Assembly: GCA_903834465.1 (NCBI GenBank)
Contig: CAILJB010000033.1
Coordinates: 1-64,000 of the forward strand
Direction of reading: 5' to 3'
Length of the DNA stretch: 64,000 nucleotides
Source of the DNA: an uncultured Pseudomonadota bacterium
Lineage (GTDB): Bacteria; Pseudomonadota; Gammaproteobacteria; Methylococcales; Methylomonadaceae
Shown: in pieces, positions 7,336 through 14,822 of the stretch
Layout: every line of letters starts with the position of its first letter
How positions within the stretch are numbered: the stretch's first letter is position 1
Notes under the pieces: model-generated
What the model was told of the DNA's origin: nothing
The model's database searches: none
Seen by the model: only the letters and a program-made list of their open reading frames with translations
Position numbers and translations under genes: made by a program

Positions 7336-9315
7336 TTACAATTTTCGTTGTGCATCAACGATGGTGGGCAATTGTTTAATTTTTTTTAAGACATCATTTA
7401 ATTGTTGCGTATTTTCAATTTGCAATGTCAAATTTAACGTAGCAGAAAAGTCCGGTTGTGATTCTAATGCCGCTGAAAAAATATGGATTTTGCTTTGTGC
7501 AAGCAATTGTGACACATCGGTTAACAAATGTTGCGAATTAAAGGCTTGCACGACAATCAGTACGGCATGACTAGCCTTGGTATTTCCCCATGCAACGGAA
7601 ACTAATTGCGGTTGTTTTTCTTCGTTCAATTGTAAAATATTTTTGCAATCACACCGATGCACAATAATACCTTTATGATGCGAAATATAACCAATAATGT
7701 CATCACCAGAAACAGGATGACAGCATTGTGCAAACGAGGTTTGTACATTATTCAAACCCGCCACTGACACTTCACAACGATTCAGTGTTTTATTTGGACG
7801 CACATTGATGAGTGTGTCGTTTTTAAGTGGTTCGGTGGGGAGCAGTAATTCTGTTTTAACTGTCGGCAACGTTTCACTTTCAACAGCTTGTAATTTAAAC
7901 CAATTTTTTACTTTTTGAATCGAACGCGACGATTTTAAATAGCCTAGATTCGGGTCAATCCAATTCCGGTTTGGAATAATTTCTTTAGCGGTCAAAATTT
8001 CGACTTGTTCGCCAGAATTGAGTTGATACGTCAACGGTACGATACGTCCGTTTACTTTTGCACCGCGACAACGATGCCCGATTTCAGTATGCACGGCGTA
8101 AGCAAAATCGAGTGGTGTTGCGCCTTTGACTAAATCCACTAACCGTCCCGCAGGCGTTAGTACATAAACCCGATCGTTAAATAATTCGCTACGATACTCT
8201 TCTCGTGCGACAGGCTCGGTGCTTTTGTCTTCTAACAATTTACGCAAAATGGCGACGCTTTTTTCCATTGTTGCCGATTGTTTACCACCTTCTTTATACG
8301 ACCAATGTGCGGCAACACCCAATTCCGCATAATCGTGCATCGCTTGGGTGCGAATTTGCACTTCAATGCGATTACCCTGCTCGTCTAAAATGACTGTGTG
8401 CAGCGATTGATAGCCATTTTCTTTGGGATTGGCAATGTAATCGTCAAATTCCTTAGGAAGGGTTTGCCACAAACTATGCACAATGCCTAACACGGTGTAA
8501 CAGTGCATCAAACTATCAACAATCACGCGCACTGCCAGCAAATCATACAATTCATCAATCGCCAAATTTTTACTCTGCATTTTTTTCCAAATGCTATAAA
8601 TATGTTTTGGTCGACCGTAGCATTCACAGGTAATATTTTCTTTTGCCAAGGTACTTTTAAGCAACGTAATAAAACCTTGAATAGAACTTTCACGCGCGAC
8701 TCGATTCGCGGCTAACGAATGCGCGATATGACGGTATGTGGCAGGTTCCAAATAACGAAAAGCGGTGTCTTCTAATTCCCACTTAAACTGATGTACACCT
8801 AAACGATTCGCAATCGGCGCGTAAATATCAAGCGTTTCATGCGCGATAAATTGGCGAATTTCGTGCGATTCTTTTGGAATATTGCGTAACCGTTGAATGC
8901 GGTACGCCATTTTAATCAGCACCGCTCGCACGTCTTGCGTCATCGATAACAACATGCGGCGCAAGATTTCAGCTTGATTAGGCTGACTTGCCATTTCCGG
9001 CGAATAAACGCGAATGTTATTTAACCAATTCACATCTTGTATCAATCCGGCAACCGTATCGCCAAACTGTCCCACAATATCGATAGGTTCTGACACGGTA
9101 ATCAAACGCGGATCGCTTAAAATCGCCGCCAAAATGGTTTTCAAATCAACGTGAAAACCAATCAAAACAGCGGCAACTTCAACCCCTTTTGGACGAATAT
9201 AATTCGGGTCAGCAGCAATCAAACCAACAATGGCTAACGCTTTTTGTAACTGTGCTTTTTCCTCTGCATTATAGCGATGCAGCAATTGTTCGATAGGAAT
9301 GGTGACTGGTTTCAT
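7336..9315 (-). CDS. relA: RelA-type (p)ppGpp synthetase
   Basis: The stringent-response enzyme, 659 aa, making (p)ppGpp from ATP and GTP/GDP on stalled ribosomes. Domains in order: a degenerate HD hydrolase region (about 1-190) in which the catalytic His-Asp is replaced (ILAAILSDPRLI, where hydrolases have HD); the synthetase domain (about 220-350, with YGRPKHIYSIWKKMQ, ELYDLLAVRVIV, NGYQSLHT and EVQIRT); TGS (about 385-450, RVYVLTPAGRLVDLVKGATPLDFAYAVH); a Cys/His zinc-finger-like region (QCCHPVSGDDIIGY); and a C-terminal ACT/RRM domain. The GRPKHIYSIW form and the lost HD favour RelA over SpoT. It is somewhat shorter than E. coli RelA (744 aa). Confidence 0.93.
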   Translation of the reverse strand: MKPVTIPIEQLLHRYNAEEKAQLQKALAIVGLIAADPNYIRPKGVEVAAVLIGFHVDLKTILAAILSDPRLITVSEPIDIVGQFGDTVAGLIQDVNWLNNIRVYSPEMASQPNQAEILRRMLLSMTQDVRAVLIKMAYRIQRLRNIPKESHEIRQFIAHETLDIYAPIANRLGVHQFKWELEDTAFRYLEPATYRHIAHSLAANRVARESSIQGFITLLKSTLAKENITCECYGRPKHIYSIWKKMQSKNLAIDELYDLLAVRVIVDSLMHCYTVLGIVHSLWQTLPKEFDDYIANPKENGYQSLHTVILDEQGNRIEVQIRTQAMHDYAELGVAAHWSYKEGGKQSATMEKSVAILRKLLEDKSTEPVAREEYRSELFNDRVYVLTPAGRLVDLVKGATPLDFAYAVHTEIGHRCRGAKVNGRIVPLTYQLNSGEQVEILTAKEIIPNRNWIDPNLGYLKSSRSIQKVKNWFKLQAVESETLPTVKTELLLPTEPLKNDTLINVRPNKTLNRCEVSVAGLNNVQTSFAQCCHPVSGDDIIGYISHHKGIIVHRCDCKNILQLNEEKQPQLVSVAWGNTKASHAVLIVVQAFNSQHLLTDVSQLLAQSKIHIFSAALESQPDFSATLNLTLQIENTQQLNDVLKKIKQLPTIVDAQRKL

Positions 9316-9343
9316 AACTCGCTTAACAAACTATTACGCACAA

Positions 9344-10231
9344 CTAATCAATAAACCGTTTTATTAAATCACCAAACGCATCAATTCGCCTGTCTCGCAA
9401 AAACGGCCAGATTCGGCGCACCGTCTCAGAACGAACTAAATCAATTTCAGCGGTCAATAATTGTGTATCTGTTGCGTTAGCATGCACTAAAAACTCGCCT
9501 TGTGAACCGACAATAAAACTGTTTCCCCAAAAATCGATACCGCTATCTGAATTTGGCGCAAATTCAAAACCAATCCGATTACACGAAATCACCGGCAGCC
9601 CATTTGCCACGGCATGACCACGTTGTACCGTAATCCAAGCGTCTAACTGTCTGCCCTGCTCTTCTTTTGTGTCATTTTTATCCCAGCCAATGGCTGTCGG
9701 ATAAATCAGAACATCCGCTCCCGCCAATGCCATTAAACGTGCCGCTTCGGGATACCATTGATCCCAACAAATCAGCACGCCTAATTTGCCAATCGATGTT
9801 TGAATGGGCGTAAAACCTAAATCTCCGGGAGTGAAATAATATTTTTCATAAAACGCCGGATCGTCAGGAATGTGCATTTTGCGGTATTTGCCGGCAATGC
9901 TGCCGTCTTTATCAAACACAACCGCCGTATTGTGATAAAGCCCTGCTGCACGACGTTCAAAAATCGTTGCCACAATGACAATGCTTAATTCTTTCGCTAA
10001 CGCCGACAAAATATCCGTCGTTTCACACGGAATCGGTTGTGCTAAATCAAAAACAGAATGGTCTTCAGTTTGACAAAAATACTTGCCTAAATGCAATTCT
10101 GGCAACACCACTAAATCGGCTTTCGCCGCGGCGGCTTCACGAATTTTGGCAATCGAAAATTCTAAATTAACTTGTGGATTATCATCGCCGCAAGGTTGTT
10201 GCACAGCACTGACGATTAACTTTTTTTGCAT
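9344..10231 (-). CDS. aguB: N-carbamoylputrescine amidohydrolase
   Basis: A nitrilase-superfamily enzyme of 295 aa that converts N-carbamoylputrescine to putrescine, CO2 and ammonia, the last step of the agmatine deiminase route of polyamine synthesis. The catalytic triad is visible: Glu45 in VLPELHLG, Lys118 in KYRKMHIP and Cys155 in LICWDQWYPE. The segment DDPAFYEKYYFTPGD is typical of the AguB subgroup. The start at 10231 has GAGG seven bases upstream and lies 3 bases after the aguA stop codon, so the two genes are co-translated. Confidence 0.96.
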   Translation of the reverse strand: MQKKLIVSAVQQPCGDDNPQVNLEFSIAKIREAAAAKADLVVLPELHLGKYFCQTEDHSVFDLAQPIPCETTDILSALAKELSIVIVATIFERRAAGLYHNTAVVFDKDGSIAGKYRKMHIPDDPAFYEKYYFTPGDLGFTPIQTSIGKLGVLICWDQWYPEAARLMALAGADVLIYPTAIGWDKNDTKEEQGRQLDAWITVQRGHAVANGLPVISCNRIGFEFAPNSDSGIDFWGNSFIVGSQGEFLVHANATDTQLLTAEIDLVRSETVRRIWPFLRDRRIDAFGDLIKRFID

Positions 10232-10234
10232 TGT

Positions 10235-11254
10235 TTAGCCTCGCGCTTGCTCTGGAAACTGCATGGTCATGCAATGCAAACTGCCGTATTGATGCACAAG
10301 CGGACGGCATGGAATGGGGATAATTTTGTGTTGCGGGAATACTTCCGCCAATTTTTTTGTGGCAACGCTATCCATAGGGTCGCCATAAATTGGCACTAGC
10401 ACCGCATGATTGATGATTAAAAAGTTTGAATAATTAGCTGGCAACGGTTCATCTTCTTCGTCAAAAATAGGTTTAGGCAATGGCAAGGCAACCAAATTAT
10501 AAGGCTCGCCTGCTTCGGTTCTGAAAACTTCCAGTTGCATTCGCATTCTGTCTAAACTTTCAAAATGTGGGTCGTCTTGATTATCGCAACTGGTATAAGC
10601 AATCGTCGTTGGATTGCAAAAACGCGCGAGCGTATCAATATGCGCGTCGGTATCATCACCAGCTAAATTTTCCTGCTGGACCCATAAAACCCGTTTTGCA
10701 CCTAAATGCGTTTTTACTTGGTTTTCAATTTCTTCTTTCGTTAAATTTTTATTGCGATTTGGATTAAGCAAACAATGGCTGGTTGTTAAAATCGTGCCTT
10801 CACCGTCACTTTCAACGCTGCCACCTTCTAAAATAAAATCGATGTCGTGATGTGCTTTGCCTTTGAAAAATTTAGCATTCGCTAATTTATGATTAAGCGC
10901 ATTATCGTTTGCGAAATCGTATTTTTCGCCCCAACCGTTAAATTGGAAATTCAAATACTTCAACGCGCCTTCTTTTTCAACCGTCAAAAACGTGGTGTCG
11001 CGCACCCAAATGTCGTTGACCGGCGCATGAATAAATTGAATATCTTCATGACGTTCCACTAATTTTTCAATATGACGCTGATGCGCCTCATCACGGCACA
11101 CAATTAACAATCTTTGATATTCGGTAATGGTGTCAGCAATGACGCTGTAAGTTTCTTCAACCGATTCAAGACGATTACTAAAATCGCCGGTTTCGTGTGG
11201 CCATGCAATTAAGACGGCAGCTTGTTTTTCCCATTCTGCTGGAAATCTTGTCAT
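10235..11254 (-). CDS. aguA: Agmatine deiminase
   Basis: Converts agmatine to N-carbamoylputrescine and ammonia in the cytoplasm; the next gene, aguB, finishes the path to putrescine. 339 aa of the peptidyl-arginine-deiminase fold. Visible motifs: N-terminal FPAEWEKQAAVLIAWPH, WVRDTTFL, the LEGGSVESDGEGTILTT block, a conserved HIDTLARF, and the nucleophile Cys328 in YGSLHCMTMQ near the C-terminus. GAGGAACG lies before the start. It is the usual length for the family. The gene lies 34 bases after the antiporter gene and may belong to the same long transcript. Confidence 0.97.
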   Translation of the reverse strand: MTRFPAEWEKQAAVLIAWPHETGDFSNRLESVEETYSVIADTITEYQRLLIVCRDEAHQRHIEKLVERHEDIQFIHAPVNDIWVRDTTFLTVEKEGALKYLNFQFNGWGEKYDFANDNALNHKLANAKFFKGKAHHDIDFILEGGSVESDGEGTILTTSHCLLNPNRNKNLTKEEIENQVKTHLGAKRVLWVQQENLAGDDTDAHIDTLARFCNPTTIAYTSCDNQDDPHFESLDRMRMQLEVFRTEAGEPYNLVALPLPKPIFDEEDEPLPANYSNFLIINHAVLVPIYGDPMDSVATKKLAEVFPQHKIIPIPCRPLVHQYGSLHCMTMQFPEQARG

Positions 11255-11288
11255 TGGTCGTTCCTCATAAAATGTAAAAGTGAATGGT

Positions 11289-12824
11289 TCAAGAAAAAAA
11301 CATTTTTTTAGCTAGATGTGAACCTGCTTCAAATAGTGGATGCACCACAATATTTGCACCCAATGCTTGTAATTGCGCTTGTTCCTCATCGTAATAACAA
11401 ATTGTACCGATATAACCCGTAAAGCCTCGTTTTCTTAATTGCGTCGTGGCAGAACAACGCACTTCAAAATCAGGCATTGTCAATACAATGCCTTTAATAC
11501 GTCCCAGTGGTAAACCATCCCATAATTCCGTATCTTCTGCATCACCATAAACAACACGTCGTCCATCGGCGAGTAATTGTTTTAAAATGGTTGGGTCAGC
11601 ATCAAAACCCACGACACGTTGCTCTTTTTCATGTAAAGCAAGATACGCCGATGTGCCAGTACGTCCCATTCCAAAAATGAGCCATTCTGCAACGCCAATA
11701 CTGTCAGGTAAACGGTCTGGATGCCCTGTTTTACGTTCAAATCGCGTTAAAAAAGGCTCAAAATTTGAAAATAAACGGTGCGAAAATCGGTTCAACGGTG
11801 CAGCAATAGCAAGTGAACCTGCAACCGATAAACTAATAACTGCTTGCCATTGTGCTGATAATAATCCAGCTTTTACTACGGCTTCGGTCGTAATTAAAGC
11901 AAATTCGCTGTACGTCATTAACGCAAGCGAAGAAATAAACGCCGTGCGAGCGCGTAGTCTCATTAACAAAAATAAGGCAAAGAATAAACAACCTTGTAAC
12001 GGCAATAACGCCAGTAACATCAACGCATCTTGAATTTGTACGAGACTAGGTAATTCGCTTAGACCGATTTGCAAGAAGAAGGCAACTAATAGAATTTCTT
12101 TTAATCCCCATAATTTTTCAGCAATATCTTCGGTTTTTGTGTGCGATGCGAGTGTCATCCCCATTAATAACGCGCCAATATCGGGTGAAATATCAACTTG
12201 TTTTGCTAATACCCCACCTGCAAGTGCAAAGAAAACCCCCAGTAATAAACGTAAATCTTCGCTGTGAGTTGAACTTAATAATCGATGTGCAAGCGGTCGC
12301 AACAACGGTAATGCTAATAATCCAAATGCCCACGGTGTTGGATTTTCACCATCAGCAAGTGCCAATAAACCAATAGCGATAATGTCTTGCAAAATTAAAA
12401 TACTCAAAACATCACGCCCGTGAAAAGTCGATAATTCGCCATTATCTTCCAACACTTTAATGGCCAACACGGTACTCGAAAACGCCAAACTCGCGCCTAA
12501 AATTAAACCACCAGTTGTTTGTCCGCCTTGCAAAAAAAATAACAACGCAGAAATACCGGTAACAATAATTAAATGTAAACCACCAACGCTTAATACTTCA
12601 CGTTTCAGGAGTGAATTGAGTTTTATTTTTAAACCAACCGTGAATAATAATAACTCAATGCCAAGGTCTGCAAGATGATTCAACGCAGGTAATGAACCTA
12701 TGCCCGCAAAATTTAAACCATAACCCGCAATCAAATAACCAACCAATGGTGGAAATGATAAACGACTAGCCAGTAAACCTATAAAATAAGCACTGCCTAA
12801 AAAAATGACCTCGCTATAATCCAT
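11289..12824 (-). CDS. Kef-type cation:proton antiporter with RCK/TrkA-N domain
   Basis: A CPA2-family membrane transporter, 511 aa. About 12 hydrophobic segments cover residues 1-370, including LGIELLLFTVGLKIKL and GASLAFSSTVLAIKVLEDNGE, motifs typical of KefB/KefC/RosB. A cytoplasmic TrkA-N (Rossmann) domain follows from about 390, with nucleotide-binding IFGMGRTGTSAYLAL. Such proteins export K+ (or another monovalent cation) in exchange for protons under NAD(H)/glutathione control. Total length is shorter than KefC, because only the N-lobe of the RCK region is present. KefB versus KefC versus a related antiporter cannot be told by eye. No strong ribosome site is visible at 12824. Confidence 0.92.
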   Translation of the reverse strand: MDYSEVIFLGSAYFIGLLASRLSFPPLVGYLIAGYGLNFAGIGSLPALNHLADLGIELLLFTVGLKIKLNSLLKREVLSVGGLHLIIVTGISALLFFLQGGQTTGGLILGASLAFSSTVLAIKVLEDNGELSTFHGRDVLSILILQDIIAIGLLALADGENPTPWAFGLLALPLLRPLAHRLLSSTHSEDLRLLLGVFFALAGGVLAKQVDISPDIGALLMGMTLASHTKTEDIAEKLWGLKEILLVAFFLQIGLSELPSLVQIQDALMLLALLPLQGCLFFALFLLMRLRARTAFISSLALMTYSEFALITTEAVVKAGLLSAQWQAVISLSVAGSLAIAAPLNRFSHRLFSNFEPFLTRFERKTGHPDRLPDSIGVAEWLIFGMGRTGTSAYLALHEKEQRVVGFDADPTILKQLLADGRRVVYGDAEDTELWDGLPLGRIKGIVLTMPDFEVRCSATTQLRKRGFTGYIGTICYYDEEQAQLQALGANIVVHPLFEAGSHLAKKMFFS

Positions 12825-12849
12825 TCAACATGACCGTTTAGAAATACCC

Positions 12850-13011
12850 TTAATTTGTTTTATTCAAAATCTTTAATTCTTTGTGTATTTCGCGCAGCAA
12901 ATCTACCGCTTCGTTGATTTTCCAATACCAACAAATGAGTTCTCTGCAAATCAGAAAGATAATTACTAATGCGACCAATCCCGCTATCGCCGAAAACATC
13001 ATGTCATTCAT
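12850..13011 (-). CDS. 53-aa single-pass membrane protein
   Basis: A short gene starting MNDMMFSAIAGLVALVII and ending with TAA at 12850. The first half is one transmembrane helix with the conserved-looking motif FLICRELICWYWK. The second half is an amphipathic, charged stretch (INEAVDLLREIHKELKILN) that could form a coiled coil. Small proteins with a CRE(I/L)xCWYWKIN motif recur in bacteria in my recollection; their function is unknown. It sits 26 bases after the superoxide reductase gene and 25 before the antiporter gene on the same strand. The ribosome site is weak (GTGG). Confidence 0.68.
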   Translation of the reverse strand: MNDMMFSAIAGLVALVIIFLICRELICWYWKINEAVDLLREIHKELKILNKTN

Positions 13012-13037
13012 CCACGCACTCTGGTCTAATTTTCAAA

Positions 13038-13457
13038 TTACACTTCAACCGTCGTCAGCCACAAATCATGTTTATTGCACAAACTCAAAACATGTAGCGT
13101 GCCGCTATAATTGGGTAACGAAAAGGTTGAAATGGCGACTTTATCAACCGTTGGATTAAACAAATGTTCATCTAAAAATTGATAATTTTTATCGAGCAAA
13201 ACGTGTTTCACAATGTAATGTTCAAAACCGTTCATTTCGTGCGCGGTGGTCACTTTTACGGTCAATTTTTCAATTTCAACTGTTGGCAAATGGGTTGCCA
13301 CTTTGCCAGCCCAACGCCCTGCATTTTCTTTGGTATAAAAAAGCCCACCTGCACCAATAAGTTGCGCGTTCTTTGTCTCTGCCAACACGGGCGTGGTATT
13401 TAAAACGGTTAAACCTGCGCCCGCCAAACCCAAGCGCATAAAATCACGACGTTTCAT
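13038..13457 (-). CDS. Tat-exported superoxide reductase-like protein (neelaredoxin/desulfoferrodoxin family)
   Basis: 139 aa. The N-terminus MKRRDFMRLGLAGAGL is a twin-arginine signal (Arg3-Arg4), so the protein is exported folded with its metal. The mature part matches the superoxide-reductase Ig-like fold. Candidate iron ligands are His56 (THLP), His73 and His80 (AHEMNGFEHYI), Cys127 and His130 (LCNKHDLW), in the order H-H-H-C-N-x-H seen in that family. There is no desulforedoxin-type N-terminal iron centre, so it is class II-like. It would reduce superoxide to peroxide in the periplasm. AGGAGAG lies before the start. Related Ig-like sulfur-carrier proteins (SoxY/SoxZ) are the main alternative. 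Confidence 0.82.
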   Translation of the reverse strand: MKRRDFMRLGLAGAGLTVLNTTPVLAETKNAQLIGAGGLFYTKENAGRWAGKVATHLPTVEIEKLTVKVTTAHEMNGFEHYIVKHVLLDKNYQFLDEHLFNPTVDKVAISTFSLPNYSGTLHVLSLCNKHDLWLTTVEV

Positions 13458-13478
13458 TTTTCTCTCCTAAAAATTAAC

Positions 13479-14810
13479 TTAATCATCACCAGCAATCGAT
13501 AACTGCTCAATTAAAATCGACCCAGTTCGTACATTGCCTCGATAATCAACATCGTTACCGACGGCGACAATATTTTTAAACATCTCTTTTAAATTTCCGG
13601 CGATGGTAATTTCTTCGACAGGATATTGAATCACACCATTTTCGATCCAAAAACCTGCCGCGCCGCGTGAATAATCTCCCGTCATCATTTTTACGCCCTG
13701 CCCCATTAACTCCGTCACGAATAAACCTGTGCCGAGTTTTTGCAACATGGATTCAAAATCACCGGCATTCGGTGTCAGCGTTAAATTTCGCACCCCACCA
13801 GCATTACCGGTACTTTTTAAGCCCAGTTTCTTTGCTGAATAAGTGCTTAATACATACGCTTGCAAAATTCCATCGCGCACCAAATCACGGTGGCGCGTCG
13901 CCACACCTTCGCCGTCATACGCGGCACTACCTAACGCGCCAAGCAAATGTGGTTGCTCGTGAATATGAATAAATTCAGGGAAAATCTGCGTGTTTAGCGC
14001 ATCCAATAAAAACGTCGATTTACGGTATAAACTACCGCCGCTGATTGCACCGACAAATGAATTTAATAAACTACTCGCCATTTCCGCACTAAACAAAACC
14101 GGACATTGACGCGGACTTAAACTACGACCGCCTAATCGCCGCAAAGTGCGTTCAGCAGCTTTAATCCCCACCTCACGCGCCGTTTCTAATTGTTCGGCAT
14201 TTCGCGCCACGCTATACCAATAATCACGCTGCATATCATCACCAAGTTGTGCCAATACAGAACAACTTAGTGAATGACGTGACCCAATACGCGCTTGCAG
14301 AAAACCTAAACTATTGCCCAATACGCTAATACCCTGATGCGTACTAACCGATGCGCCTTCAGAATTGGTGATGTGTGCGTGATAATTTCGCGCCGCTTCT
14401 TCGCATTCAATGGCTAATTCAATGGCTTTTTCAGATGACAATGCCCACGGATGATATAAATCTAAATCCGGAAATTCTGTTGCCAACAAATCAGCGTCTG
14501 GCAATCCAGCACAATCATCTTCGCTCGTGTAACGGGCAATACTACACGCTGCGCTCACCGTTTCTTTTATCGATGCCGGTGACAAATCTGTGGTACTTGC
14601 CGCCCCTTTGCGTTGTCCAAAGAAAACCGTAACGCCTAACCCTTGACTGCAATGGTGTTCAATCGTTTCCACAACGCCCAAACGCGCTGTGACAGATAAG
14701 CCATCATCAACACTCAAGCCCGCTTCAGCCGCCGTTGCACCTTGTGCTTTTGCCTCATCTAAAAGTTGTTGAACTGTGTTTTTTAACCCTGTAATACGTT
14801 CAATCTGCAC
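13479..14810 (-). CDS. pmbA: Metalloprotease subunit PmbA/TldE
   Basis: 443-aa member of peptidase family U62, which with TldD processes antibiotic peptides such as microcin B17 and helps clear CcdA-like antitoxins. TldE/PmbA lacks the HExxH zinc motif, and none is seen here, which separates it from TldD. Conserved segments visible are the STDLSPASIKETVSAAC region, GVATRHRDLVRDGIL, the STYSAKKLGLKSTGNAGGVRNL stretch, and near the end GDYSRGAAGFWIENG and the TIAGNL motif. The start codon is GTG at 14810 with AAGGA eight bases upstream. It begins 12 bases after the UPF0182 gene. No tldD lies in the window. Confidence 0.96.
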   Translation of the reverse strand: MQIERITGLKNTVQQLLDEAKAQGATAAEAGLSVDDGLSVTARLGVVETIEHHCSQGLGVTVFFGQRKGAASTTDLSPASIKETVSAACSIARYTSEDDCAGLPDADLLATEFPDLDLYHPWALSSEKAIELAIECEEAARNYHAHITNSEGASVSTHQGISVLGNSLGFLQARIGSRHSLSCSVLAQLGDDMQRDYWYSVARNAEQLETAREVGIKAAERTLRRLGGRSLSPRQCPVLFSAEMASSLLNSFVGAISGGSLYRKSTFLLDALNTQIFPEFIHIHEQPHLLGALGSAAYDGEGVATRHRDLVRDGILQAYVLSTYSAKKLGLKSTGNAGGVRNLTLTPNAGDFESMLQKLGTGLFVTELMGQGVKMMTGDYSRGAAGFWIENGVIQYPVEEITIAGNLKEMFKNIVAVGNDVDYRGNVRTGSILIEQLSIAGDD

Positions 14811-14822
14811 AAAGAAATCCTT

